Shown in pieces: positions 1 to 7,894 of a stretch of 64,000 bases of DNA; positions within the stretch are counted from its first letter, which is position 1; each line of letters opens with the position of its first letter. Below the pieces are notes generated by a model. The model ran no database searches and was not told the DNA's origin. It worked only from the letters and a program-made list of their open reading frames with translations. The DNA is from Cyclobacterium marinum DSM 745 (GTDB taxonomy: Bacteria; Bacteroidota; Bacteroidia; Cytophagales; Cyclobacteriaceae), in NCBI RefSeq assembly GCF_000222485.1, contig NC_015914.1, forward strand, positions 2,614,501 through 2,678,500, in the 5' to 3' direction. The translations under genes and the position numbers were made by a program.

Positions 1-608
1 GTTCGGAGTATTATTTCTTGGGCCCCTAGCTTCAATAAATAGTCTTTTTCATGTTCCTTTCCCGTAATGGCGGTAACTGAATATCCCAGTTTAGAGAGGA
101 TTGCCACACTCAAAGCACCTACACCTCCGGAGGCTCCTGAAACAAGTATTTTGCCTTCTTCAGGCTTTACCAATTCGGTAAGACGCAATACTGACATCCC
201 TGCAGTAAGGCCTGCTGTTCCATAAATCATTGCTTCTTTCATGCTCAGGTTTGCAGGTAACTTTACTGCCCATTCCGCAGGAACTCGAATGTATTCACTG
301 AACCCCCCTGACGTATTCATTCCGAGATCATAGCTGGTTACAATTACTTTATCCCCAACACTAAAGCCAGCATTATCAGATTCGGCAATAACACCTACAG
401 CGTCAATACCTGGGGTATGGGGGAAATTTTTAGTAACGCCTTTATTCCCGGAAGCGGATAAGGCATCCTTATAATTAAGTGATGAATAAGACACTTTGAT
501 TAATAAATCCCCCTCGGGTAAGGACACAATTTTTCTTGTTTTAATGGATCCAATAAATTCACCATCTTTTTCTTCAACAACAAAAGCCTTAAATTCTTGG
601 TCATTCAT
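1..608 (-). CDS. YhdH/YhfP (AcuI-like) MDR-family oxidoreductase, 5' part only
   Basis: Partial gene: the protein starts at the ATG at 608 (MNDQEFKAFVVEEKDG) and runs off the left edge of the window after about 202 residues. It is a zinc-independent medium-chain dehydrogenase/reductase. The GroES-like N-domain contains NYKDALSASG and HTPGIDAVG, and the Rossmann domain begins at the GASGGVGALS nucleotide-binding loop. The order NYKD, PGID, YGTAGLTAG, SGASGGVG is that of the YhdH/AcuI branch, whose members reduce acrylyl-CoA or quinone-like substrates with NADPH. The exact substrate cannot be read from sequence. It lies on the same strand as the hxlR gene, about 290 bp downstream of it, next to another predicted quinone reductase (qorB), which suggests an electrophile or quinone detoxification neighbourhood. 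Confidence 0.85.
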   Translation of the reverse strand, partial: MNDQEFKAFVVEEKDGEFIGSIKTRKIVSLPEGDLLIKVSYSSLNYKDALSASGNKGVTKNFPHTPGIDAVGVIAESDNAGFSVGDKVIVTSYDLGMNTSGGFSEYIRVPAEWAVKLPANLSMKEAMIYGTAGLTAGMSVLRLTELVKPEEGKILVSGASGGVGALSVAILSKLGYSVTAITGKEHEKDYLLKLGAQEIILR

Positions 609-901
609 ATACTGTTTTTTTAGTTTTTTTGGAGTTAACAAAGTTTTGATATTTTCTTTGACAAATAATTTTGAATCCCTTACGGTTTAATCAGGTAGTG
701 AATAGAACCCTTCCATTTCCACAATTAATGTGCCTATTAGATTCCCTCTTAAAATAGCTTCAATACCTCCAATATATTTTTCTGTGAATCCCTTATTTGT
801 GGCCTGTATGCGTCAAAGTCAGAGATGGTATGGTTGCTAGAACAGGTATTGATCTTGGAAAGGATTCAAAGAGGAATCCTATAAACTTTGCAAATGATTT
901 T
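609..901. other. Intergenic stretch with short ORF remnants
   Basis: No convincing gene lies between the oxidoreductase and hxlR. On the minus strand a 38-codon ORF (793-909, ATG overlapping the hxlR stop) begins MLKKSFAKFIGFLFES. A second open stretch ending at 687 reads KYIGGIEAILRGNLIG and continues to a stop, but it has no start codon and a TGA lies upstream in frame. The two lie in different frames and could be fragments of a decayed small gene. I recognise no family. Confidence 0.3.
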
Positions 902-1279
902 TTAAGCATTAGATTTTTCATATTGTGCTCTGGAAGCTTTAATGTTACTCATATTTTTATTTGCCCATTCCGTTAAGGCCAGAAGATGAGGAAGGAGCGA
1001 TTTTCCCCTTGGGGTCAATTCATACTCTACTTTTGGTGGGATTTGAGGGTAGACGGTTCGCTTCACCAATCCATCTGATTCCAGAGATTTTAGGGTTACA
1101 GTAAGCATTTTTTGGGAAATTGTTCCAATGGATTTATGGATTTCGTTAAAGCGTAATACTTGCTCATCTGCCAATAACAAAATGATTAACATGGACCATT
1201 TATCACCTATCCTGTCTATTACATTTCGAACAGGGCAATTCTCTATATTTCCCATTTTTTTAATTTTTTTTTCATTCAT
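902..1279 (-). CDS. HxlR-family winged-helix transcriptional regulator
   Basis: A 125-aa DNA-binding protein of the HxlR (MarR-like winged helix) family. The signature CPVRNVIDRIGDKWSMLI starts at Cys15. The recognition region RFNEIHKSIGTISQKMLT and the wing region VEYELTPRGKSLLPHL follow in the usual order, and the length is typical. Several family members (YodB, HypR, QorR types) sense quinones, disulfide stress or other electrophiles through the conserved N-terminal Cys. It is divergent from qorB, the same arrangement as E. coli ytfH/ytfG. It probably represses qorB and itself through the CTTAC/GTAAG repeats in the shared spacer. ATG at 1279 is used; a second Met at 1255 is possible. Confidence 0.92.
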   Translation of the reverse strand: MNEKKIKKMGNIENCPVRNVIDRIGDKWSMLIILLLADEQVLRFNEIHKSIGTISQKMLTVTLKSLESDGLVKRTVYPQIPPKVEYELTPRGKSLLPHLLALTEWANKNMSNIKASRAQYEKSNA

Positions 1280-1301
1280 AACTAGTTGATTTATTGCATT
1301 T

Positions 1302-1317
1302 CTTACTTTAAAGTAAG
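1302..1317. promoter_or_regulatory. Perfect 16-bp palindrome, candidate HxlR operator
   Basis: CTTACTTTAAAGTAAG is its own reverse complement and sits 23 bp upstream of the hxlR ATG. Further CTTAC or GTAAG half-sites occur at 1332, 1354 and 1372 in the same spacer. HxlR proteins bind short inverted repeats of this general kind, so autoregulation is a reasonable inference. Confidence 0.6.
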
Positions 1318-1339
1318 TCTCCTACCTGTGCGTAAGTTA

Positions 1340-1370
1340 TTGTTTAATAAATGCTTACTATTTACCTTTG
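1340..1370 (+). promoter_or_regulatory. Bacteroidota-type promoter of qorB with overlapping operator half-site
   Basis: TTG at 1340-1342, a 20-nt spacer, then TACCTTTG at 1363-1370 match the Bacteroidota housekeeping consensus TTG-N19-21-TAnnTTTG. A CTTAC half-site (1354-1358) lies between the two elements. An inverted repeat TTAC-CAAAA-GTAA (1373-1385) follows the -7 box, so bound repressor would block polymerase. Confidence 0.6.
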
Positions 1371-1372
1371 AC

Positions 1373-1385
1373 TTACCAAAAGTAA
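1373..1385. promoter_or_regulatory. Inverted repeat TTAC-N5-GTAA, candidate second HxlR operator
   Basis: It lies just downstream of the qorB -7 element, where the transcription start is expected. Its half-sites match the ends of the palindrome at 1302-1317. With one mismatch the arms extend to ACTTAC/GTAACT. Confidence 0.45.
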
Positions 1386-1438
1386 CTAGAAAACTTTAGG
1401 TGAGCAAGGTAATTGTATTTAAAATAAAACTAGAAAAG

Positions 1439-2284
1439 ATGAAAATAGCAGTAACAGGAGCATCTGGACAACTTGGACGTTTGGTAATTGAAGATTTGAA
1501 AGAAAAAACGTCAGTAGAAAATATTGTGGCCTTGGTTCGAGACCCACAAAAAATTGCAGATTTAGAAGTGGAGGCGAGGAAATTTGATTATGATAACCCA
1601 AGGCTACTATCAGAAGCCTTAATAGGAATTGACAAACTATTGCTGATTTCGGGGAGTGAAATAGGGAAACGATTGTCACAACATACCAATGTGATCGAAG
1701 CAGCCAAAAATGCAGGAGTTAAGATAATCGCTTATACAAGTCTATTAAAAGCTGACACTTCAACACTAGGTCTTGCAGGGGAGCATGTTGGTACTGAGGA
1801 TGTATTGAAAAAATCAGGTGTCCCTTATGTAATTCTACGAAATGGATGGTATACCGAGAACTATACAGGATCGCTTCACCAAGTAATTGGTTTAGGGACA
1901 TTGTATGGAAGTTCTGGAGAGGGAAAAATTTCATCTGCTACCCGAGAAGATTATGCAGCAGCGGCAGCAACAGTGCTAACCTCAGAAGGCCAGGAAGGAA
2001 AAGAGTATGAACTTGCCGGTGACGAAGCTTTTACCATGAAAGATTATGCGACTGAAATAAGTCGTCAAACCGGGAAAGACATTCCCTATGTAAATTTACC
2101 TGAGAATGACTATGCTCAAGCGCTTGTAAAAGGTGGTTTGCCAGAAGGCTTTGCCAAGTTTTTGGCTTCAAGCCATGTTTCCACAGAAAAAGGAGACTTG
2201 TTCGATGACGGTCACCAGCTTTCAAAATTGATCGGCAGACCAACCACCCCATTAAGCAAAGCCATTTCAGCTGCATTGGCTTAA
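1439..2284 (+). CDS. qorB: QorB-like NAD(P)H:quinone oxidoreductase (SDR/NmrA fold)
   Basis: The 281-aa product resembles E. coli QorB (YtfG) along its length. The glycine-rich loop is GASGQLG near residue 7. Other matching blocks are DKLLLISGSEIG, KIIAYTSLLKADTSTLGLA, LRNGWYTENY, SATREDYAAAAA, YELAGDEAF and, near the C-terminus, GLFDDGHQLSKLIGRPTTPL. These atypical SDR proteins reduce quinones with NADPH and lack the usual catalytic Tyr-x-x-x-Lys. I use the ATG at 1439 because the conserved MKIAVTGA begins there; an in-frame GTG at 1400 would add 13 residues that do not look conserved. Regulation by the divergent HxlR protein is likely. Confidence 0.9.
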   Translation: MKIAVTGASGQLGRLVIEDLKEKTSVENIVALVRDPQKIADLEVEARKFDYDNPRLLSEALIGIDKLLLISGSEIGKRLSQHTNVIEAAKNAGVKIIAYTSLLKADTSTLGLAGEHVGTEDVLKKSGVPYVILRNGWYTENYTGSLHQVIGLGTLYGSSGEGKISSATREDYAAAAATVLTSEGQEGKEYELAGDEAFTMKDYATEISRQTGKDIPYVNLPENDYAQALVKGGLPEGFAKFLASSHVSTEKGDLFDDGHQLSKLIGRPTTPLSKAISAALA

Positions 2285-2311
2285 AAAGCAGGGATAAAGA
2301 CTGAAGCTAAT

Positions 2312-2352
2312 AGGTTACAACTGCCGAAAGGTGAAGTTGTAACCTTTTTTTA
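2312..2352 (+). terminator. Rho-independent terminator of qorB
   Basis: An 11-bp perfect stem AGGTTACAACT / AGTTGTAACCT (2312-2322 / 2335-2345) with a 12-nt loop is followed by a T run at 2345-2351. Confidence 0.85.
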
Positions 2353-2495
2353 ACAATAGTTCATCAATGCTATGATTCAGTATTTAAATAACTTGAAATC
2401 CCGGTAGTTACAACAGTCAACCCTGGTGTTGCTTCGCGTTTTTCCCTTATAGAATTTTCCAAATTGCAATGAATTCAAATTTACTATAAATGATT

Positions 2496-3491
2496 TCAAT
2501 CAACGAATTCCTCCCATTTCCATCCGTCATTTTTAACTAGACTAGCAATAAAGGCTCTTCTTTCTTTAATGTTGGTTAGGCGGTAATCTGCTGTTTCTTT
2601 CGGGATATCCCTGATAAGTGATGGCAATTTGTTTTTGTAAGGAAAGTCAGGGACAGGTTCAGTATTGAATGAATAAGAATTCTTAATCACCTTCAAATAC
2701 TTGTTCATGGCCATGCGTAGGTTTTTCCAAATGTAAGCTTTGTCTGATTGATCAATATTGTAAACCTCTTGGATACTCAAAGCTTCATCGAGCTTGGCAA
2801 GGTTAAGTTGGGGAGAGTATTTTGGATTTTCTGAGTGGAAATACAACAATACCGGGTAAGCCAATTGTTGTTCACATTGCATAAGAATCATGGGGTACAA
2901 TTCCTTGAATTGTTCATGCAGAATATTAAAATCAGTTCCATTCCATCCGTTTGAAATTATTTCAGTCGGTGTATCTCCGAGATTTGAAATAAATGTGGCC
3001 AACATACGCTGTTTTACTACTGCGTTCATTAGTGGAATAAAATAGGAAATGGCAATAGACAGTAAAAACATACCATTTAAACCTGTGAAATTTGAAATAA
3101 TTCGCCAGAAATCATTCCCGGTTTTCAGGTCCCCATTGCCAAGTGAGGTCAATGTGTAGCCAACGTAGTAAAATTTGGCGGTAATGCTTGCAGGCAGTTC
3201 AGTAGAAGTTTCTACAATGGAGTGGACATATGAATTGTAAATGAGCCCATACCCAATCATAAGAAGCACTGCCCAAAGTGAAAATAAAGTCACGACAATT
3301 AAGGCACCTACATTGCTTAAAATAGCTGTACGTGAAAATTTTCTTGAAACAAAAACACTTATTCGCCATACATTTCTTGCCACAAAATTTGAAATTTTAC
3401 TACCGCCATTGATTCGGAGAATGGTGGACAATGCATCCATATTCGTTACAGCAACTATTATTACTCCGATTAATAGTAAAATAATGTTCAT
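2496..3491 (-). CDS. K+-channel-like (Ion_trans_2) membrane protein with altered selectivity filter
   Basis: A 331-aa integral membrane protein. Hydrophobic segments lie at about residues 2-18, 59-85 and 134-155. Between the last two is a pore-loop-like stretch, FYYVGYTLTSLGNGD at 107-121. This layout (TM, P-loop, TM) and the TSLGNGD filter resemble two-TM potassium-channel domains, but the canonical GYG is GNG (118-120). The C-terminal half (about 175 residues) is soluble, contains a MILMQCEQQLAYPVLLYF stretch and ends in an aromatic-rich tail; I recognise no cytoplasmic RCK domain. It appears to stand alone, with no partner gene within 200 bp. Ion selectivity is unknown; K+ channel is only the family assignment. 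Confidence 0.7.
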   Translation of the reverse strand: MNIILLLIGVIIVAVTNMDALSTILRINGGSKISNFVARNVWRISVFVSRKFSRTAILSNVGALIVVTLFSLWAVLLMIGYGLIYNSYVHSIVETSTELPASITAKFYYVGYTLTSLGNGDLKTGNDFWRIISNFTGLNGMFLLSIAISYFIPLMNAVVKQRMLATFISNLGDTPTEIISNGWNGTDFNILHEQFKELYPMILMQCEQQLAYPVLLYFHSENPKYSPQLNLAKLDEALSIQEVYNIDQSDKAYIWKNLRMAMNKYLKVIKNSYSFNTEPVPDFPYKNKLPSLIRDIPKETADYRLTNIKERRAFIASLVKNDGWKWEEFVD

Positions 3492-3891
3492 TGATTAATT
3501 CAGTTAAATTCATAAAGTCCTCCTGCCGGCTTAATCGGCTATTCACTATTTCCAAGCATTCAGTTTACTTTAAGTCGCCTATTCATCACTTTTCCAAGTT
3601 TAAACCAGCGTAGTTTATTGATTATGGGATTTGAATTTCCGGCGCTTTCTTTAGTTTATTTATTGTAGCAAAAATGCTTCCATTAACAGTTTTAGGTCGG
3701 CTAATATTATAATTACCATTAATTTTCAAGCTTAATGAGGGGTCGTTTTGGCTCCGGTATCAAACTAAACCAGGTTGAGTAAAAGAAGACCTATTACAGA
3801 ATTCGGGTTTACCTGAGAATGAGTCAAAAAAAATGAGTTGGCATTGGATAAGGGGCTTTAATTATTATCCTATTGGCCAATGAGGTTTTGA
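3492..3891. other. Intergenic region, nothing recognised
   Basis: A 400-bp AT-rich spacer between two minus-strand genes. I find no ORF with coding character, no tRNA and no strong hairpin with a T run. It should contain the promoter of the channel gene and the 3' end of the GntP-DenD-SDR transcript. Confidence 0.5.
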
Positions 3892-4644
3892 TCACCCTCT
3901 ACCGATATAGGGCATTCCATTGGCCATGATGGTCATGAAAGGAATGTTGGCAGCAGGGGGGAGTCCGGCCATATACACTATTGCCTTTCCTATTTCATTG
4001 ACATCCATGGTTGGTTCTACTTTGCGGGAACCGTCTGCTTGCAGTGTACCTTCCTCCATTTTTTTGGTCATATCGCTCTTAGCATTGCCAATGTCTATCT
4101 GCCCACATGTAATGTTTTGATCTCTGCCGTCCAAGATAGTGGACTGTGTTAGGCCTGTGACGGCATGTTTGCTAGCTGTATAGGCCACAGACATTGGTCT
4201 GGGCGTATGAGCAGAAATAGAACCATTGTTAATGATGCGCCCACCTTTAGGGTCCTGTGTCTTCATGAGCTTAAAAGCTTGCTGTGTGCAAAGAAATGCT
4301 CCGGTAAGGTTGGTGTCGATTACTTTTTTCCAATCCTCAAAACTCAGTTCTTCCAGTGGGATGGCCGGGGCATTTATACCGGCATTGTTGAATAATAGAT
4401 CCAAACGCCCATAATGATCACGGATTTTTTTGAACAATGCTTGAACACTTTCCTGGGAAGTAATGTCTGCGGGGAAGATCAAGTGGTCTCTTTTTTCACA
4501 AAGTGCAGCCGTTTCTTTGAGGCTTGTTTCTCTCCTGCCGGTTAATATTAGCGACCAATTGTCTTTTGCCAATGCTTGAGCTACGGCCCTTCCTATGCCT
4601 GAACCCGCTCCGGTAATGAGTGCCGTTTTTATTGTACTTTTCAT
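3892..4644 (-). CDS. Short-chain dehydrogenase/reductase (classical SDR)
   Basis: A 250-aa classical SDR. The cofactor loop is TGAGSGIG (11-18), the NNAG motif is at 86-89, the catalytic Ser is at 142-144 and YTASK supplies Tyr155 and Lys159. The start is the ATG at 4644, directly before the conserved Rossmann strand ([14 protein letters not shown]); reading further upstream would run back into the preceding gene. It begins 8 bp after the denD-like gene ends and is the third gene of a GntP-DenD-SDR operon. It probably oxidises or reduces a hydroxy acid or its keto product, but the substrate is not determined. Confidence 0.88.
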   Translation of the reverse strand: MKSTIKTALITGAGSGIGRAVAQALAKDNWSLILTGRRETSLKETAALCEKRDHLIFPADITSQESVQALFKKIRDHYGRLDLLFNNAGINAPAIPLEELSFEDWKKVIDTNLTGAFLCTQQAFKLMKTQDPKGGRIINNGSISAHTPRPMSVAYTASKHAVTGLTQSTILDGRDQNITCGQIDIGNAKSDMTKKMEEGTLQADGSRKVEPTMDVNEIGKAIVYMAGLPPAANIPFMTIMANGMPYIGRG

Positions 4645-4652
4645 GAGTGAGT

Positions 4653-5618
4653 TTATTTTTCGGGTACCTGAATATTTTCTTCTTGAATATAATTCGTGAT
4701 GATTTCGATTGTATTTTTGTCTGCCGTAAAGCCCAAGGCATCTGCTTTTTTTGTGTCGAAATTTGGTGGCCAAGTTAGGACAATGCTTTGCAGGAAGGCA
4801 TCAGGTTGGTAAGAAATAAGTTTTGTTATGCCTTTATGTGTGACTTGCTCCAAACTATCAATCATTTCCTGAACAGTTACGGTAATACCGGGTAAATTTA
4901 TGGTACGATCATCTCCAATGGTTTTGTTGGGTAATTTTGCTGCATGAATAAAGTTTCGGACCACTTGCTTGGGCGAGAGTATCCAAAAAGGTGATGAAGG
5001 TGCAACCGGGTAACTAGTAGGCCTGCCGTTCAAAGGCTCTCGAATAATACTGCTTAAAAAAGAAGAGGTCGCCGCATTTGGTTTGCCGGGCCTCACGGTG
5101 ATGGTTGGTAATCTAAGGCATCTGGCATCCACAAAACCTCGCCTGCTGAAATCATTCATTAATAGGTCAACGATTGCTTTTTGTGTTCCATAAGAACTCT
5201 TTGGTTTGGGGGCAGTTTCTTCGGTGAGCACTTGGTTTACGTCCCCTCCAAATATTCCACAAGAACTGGCAAATACAATTTTAGGGCAATAAGCCAATTC
5301 TCTACACTTTTCCAGTAAATGTAAGCTACCATGCAAGTTTACACGCATACCTAAGTCAAAGTTTTTTTCAGCTTCACCACTCACCACTGCCGCCAGATGG
5401 AAGATTAATTCAGGTTTTGTTATTAAAAGAGGGTTAATAATTGAGGGGTCGCTAAAATCCCCTTCAACGCATTTGAATTCCGGGTTTTTCATAATGTGTT
5501 CCGGAATAAAACGATCAAGCAAAGTGATTTTTCCCTTGGATAGGGGTTGTTGCTCCAGCCATTTTAATGCTAGTCTACTGCCAATAAATCCGCCTCCTCC
5601 TATGATAAGTACATTCAT
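4653..5618 (-). CDS. DenD-like NAD-dependent epimerase/dehydratase family dehydrogenase
   Basis: The 321-aa extended-SDR protein has the loop [10 protein letters not shown] at 7-16, the [18 protein letters not shown] block, an ASSCGIFGG serine region and the catalytic YGTQK. These blocks, with [13 protein letters not shown] and [13 protein letters not shown], are those of D-erythronate dehydrogenase (DenD), which oxidises D-erythronate to 2-oxo-tetronate. I chose the ATG at 5618, where the Rossmann strand begins; an upstream TTG at 5642 would overlap gntP. The GntP permease just upstream supports a sugar-acid role. The kinase and aldolase of the known tetronate route (OtnK, OtnC) are not in the window, so the pathway assignment is tentative. 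Confidence 0.85.
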   Translation of the reverse strand: MNVLIIGGGGFIGSRLALKWLEQQPLSKGKITLLDRFIPEHIMKNPEFKCVEGDFSDPSIINPLLITKPELIFHLAAVVSGEAEKNFDLGMRVNLHGSLHLLEKCRELAYCPKIVFASSCGIFGGDVNQVLTEETAPKPKSSYGTQKAIVDLLMNDFSRRGFVDARCLRLPTITVRPGKPNAATSSFLSSIIREPLNGRPTSYPVAPSSPFWILSPKQVVRNFIHAAKLPNKTIGDDRTINLPGITVTVQEMIDSLEQVTHKGITKLISYQPDAFLQSIVLTWPPNFDTKKADALGFTADKNTIEIITNYIQEENIQVPEK

Positions 5619-5634
5619 GTATTTGGGTTTTTGT

Positions 5635-6996
5635 TTAGACAAAAGGGAATATATAAGAAAGCAACCAAACCTGTGCCATGCCCAGCAAAGAAATGGATGC
5701 GAGTAACAAGGTCCATGTTTTTAGGGCTTCTTTTTCGGTCATCCCACTCATTCTTGCCACCACCCAGAAGGCACTGTCGTTCATCCAAGAAATAAATAAT
5801 GAGCCAAATCCCATGGCCATTAATAAATAAACGGGATGAAAACCTAAAGTTTGCCCATCCCCAATCAAGGCAGACATAATGGCCACACTGGAAATCATGG
5901 CTACTGTACCTGAGCCTTGTGCTGTTTTTAGCACGGCAGATATAAGCCAGGCAAGAGGAATAAAGTGCAAGGGGAAACTTTCTGTAGCTATTCCAATTGC
6001 CTCTCCAATACCACTATTATTGATCATGGCACCATAGGCCCCGCCGGCGCTGGTGATTAGTATAATTACACCTCCAATTTCCAAGGGTTTGCCTACTTTT
6101 GCCCACAATTCACTTGAGCCCACCTTTTCAGATTTGGCCCAAAGATAGAGCGCTGCACCTGCTCCTGCAGCCATGGCCAGATTTTTATTTCCCAAAAATA
6201 CCAACCACCCAGGTACATCTCCTGTAAGGACTTGAACCATCGTGCCAGAACCTATCATCAATATGGGTAATACAATAGGAGCAAGTGCCCAAGTCATGGG
6301 GATTTCCGAGGCATCTCCGGTTTTTTTAGGTAATGTAATGCGGATGGGAACGACCATTTTTCTATTGATCCACTTGCCCAGAATTAATACAAGCATAGCA
6401 GGGGCTATTCCTAAAACAATTCCGGAAAGAATTACTGTTCCCAAGGAAATCCCCAAACTTTCGGCCATAATTAACGGGCCTGGAGTGGGTGGGACGATGC
6501 TGTGAGTAATGGCTGCACCTCCTCCGATGGCCATTACATAAAGGATGTAATTTTTGCCGGTTTTGAGAGCCAGACTTATGCCTAAGGGGATGAGTAGAAA
6601 AAAAACAGTATCCAAAAAAACAGGAATTGAAAGCAGAAAGGCAGCGATAAGTAAGGCCAATGCAGCTTGTTTTTCACCCAGTTTTTTTAATAGCTGTGTG
6701 ACTATTTTTTCTGCAGCACCGCTTTCTAGCATGGCAGTGCCTATGATGGCTGCCAGTGCGATTACCCAGGCGATTTTTCCTGCCATCACACCTAAGGCGA
6801 TCATGGGTGCATCCAAAGCAGCCACTATTCCCTCATTTTCCATTAGGTGGGGCGTCACCAAGCCCACATACACTGCTGCTAATACCAGGGCTACAAAAGG
6901 GTGAAACTTTAAACGAGACACCAATACAACCACCAATGCGATACTTGTTAATAGAATGGCAAATGGCCAATATTCAGCATTATAAATTGATTCCAT
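5635..6996 (-). CDS. GntP-family sugar-acid:H+ symporter
   Basis: A 453-aa polytopic inner-membrane permease of the gluconate:H+ symporter family, of the usual length, with roughly 12-14 hydrophobic segments. Family blocks include LESGAAEKIVTQLLKKLGEKQA, the long hydrophobic PVFLDTVFFLLIPLG region, THSIVPPTPGPLIMAE, NNSGIGEAIG and TAQGSGTVAMISSVAIM. GntP proteins import gluconate or related sugar acids such as L-idonate, fructuronate or tetronates. It is the first gene of the operon, and its stop lies 16 bp before the denD-like ATG. The co-transcribed DenD-like enzyme suggests a four-carbon sugar acid rather than gluconate. Confidence 0.93.
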   Translation of the reverse strand: MESIYNAEYWPFAILLTSIALVVVLVSRLKFHPFVALVLAAVYVGLVTPHLMENEGIVAALDAPMIALGVMAGKIAWVIALAAIIGTAMLESGAAEKIVTQLLKKLGEKQAALALLIAAFLLSIPVFLDTVFFLLIPLGISLALKTGKNYILYVMAIGGGAAITHSIVPPTPGPLIMAESLGISLGTVILSGIVLGIAPAMLVLILGKWINRKMVVPIRITLPKKTGDASEIPMTWALAPIVLPILMIGSGTMVQVLTGDVPGWLVFLGNKNLAMAAGAGAALYLWAKSEKVGSSELWAKVGKPLEIGGVIILITSAGGAYGAMINNSGIGEAIGIATESFPLHFIPLAWLISAVLKTAQGSGTVAMISSVAIMSALIGDGQTLGFHPVYLLMAMGFGSLFISWMNDSAFWVVARMSGMTEKEALKTWTLLLASISLLGMAQVWLLSYIFPFV

Positions 6997-7167
6997 ACTT
7001 TAAATAAGGTAAAATATTCTGAATTTTAATGTTTAGGCATTTTTAATTCGAATTTTTACGACAAAGATTTTCATATTAATTATAAAAGTCGTTTGTTTAC
7101 TCGTTGCTGATGGTTTACATTAGAAAAAAAATAATGCTTTAATTTTAGATATTTAGTTTTTGATTGG

Positions 7168-7890
7168 ATGAGAATGGAAGAAGGAAAAGAGGAGGATAAA
7201 ATAAGAAGGGCCTTTAAGGAGAAAGACTGGGCCGAGATAAAGAGTGCAGATTCTTGGGTAATATTTAAAGTCATCAGTGAATTTGTGGAGGGTTTTGAAA
7301 AGTTAGCCAAAATAGGTCCTTGTGTTTCTATCTTTGGTTCTGCAAGAACAAAATCAGATCACCCAAATTATAAGAGTGCTGAAGCCATTGCGGCCAAGTT
7401 GGTGAGGCATGGATATGGGGTAATTACCGGAGGAGGGCCTGGGATTATGGAGGCAGGAAATAAAGGGGCTCATTCTGAGAATGGGAAGTCTGTAGGCTTG
7501 AATATAGTTTTGCCTTTTGAGCAATTCAATAATGTGTATATAGACCCCGACAAGCTGATTACTTTTGATTACTTTTTTGTTCGCAAGGTTATGTTTACCA
7601 AATATTCCCAAGGCTTTGTTGTATTGCCCGGAGGATTTGGCACCATGGATGAATTGTTTGAAGCCTTGACGCTGATTCAAACCAAGAAAATTGGACGTTT
7701 TCCTATAGTATTGGTAGGAAGAGTTTATTGGGAAGGGTTGATTGAATGGATCAAAAGTACCATGCTTGAATCTTTTGAAAACATTAGCAAGGAAGACCTA
7801 GACCTTTTTGTCTTAGTGGATACTGCCGATGAAGCTGTCAATGCCATTGATGAGTTTTACAACAAATACTTACTTTCTCCAAATTATTAA
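7168..7890 (+). CDS. LOG-family (TIGR00730) Rossmann-fold protein
   Basis: The 240-aa protein carries the two defining motifs of the lysine-decarboxylase-like/LOG family: GGGPGIMEAGNKGA and the nucleotide-binding PGGFGTMDE. Characterised members are cytokinin riboside 5'-monophosphate phosphoribohydrolases or nucleotide 5'-monophosphate nucleosidases; despite old names they do not decarboxylate lysine. The FGSART block and the KVMFTKYSQGFVVLPGG stretch match the longer bacterial subtype. A Met at 7174 is an alternative start. The transglycosylase gene follows after 4 bp, suggesting one transcript, though the roles are unrelated. Confidence 0.9.
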   Translation: MRMEEGKEEDKIRRAFKEKDWAEIKSADSWVIFKVISEFVEGFEKLAKIGPCVSIFGSARTKSDHPNYKSAEAIAAKLVRHGYGVITGGGPGIMEAGNKGAHSENGKSVGLNIVLPFEQFNNVYIDPDKLITFDYFFVRKVMFTKYSQGFVVLPGGFGTMDELFEALTLIQTKKIGRFPIVLVGRVYWEGLIEWIKSTMLESFENISKEDLDLFVLVDTADEAVNAIDEFYNKYLLSPNY

Positions 7891-7894
7891 TCCA

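Noticed and set aside
496..690. 64-aa plus-strand ORF
   Set aside because: Antisense to the AcuI-like gene; low complexity and no recognisable domain.
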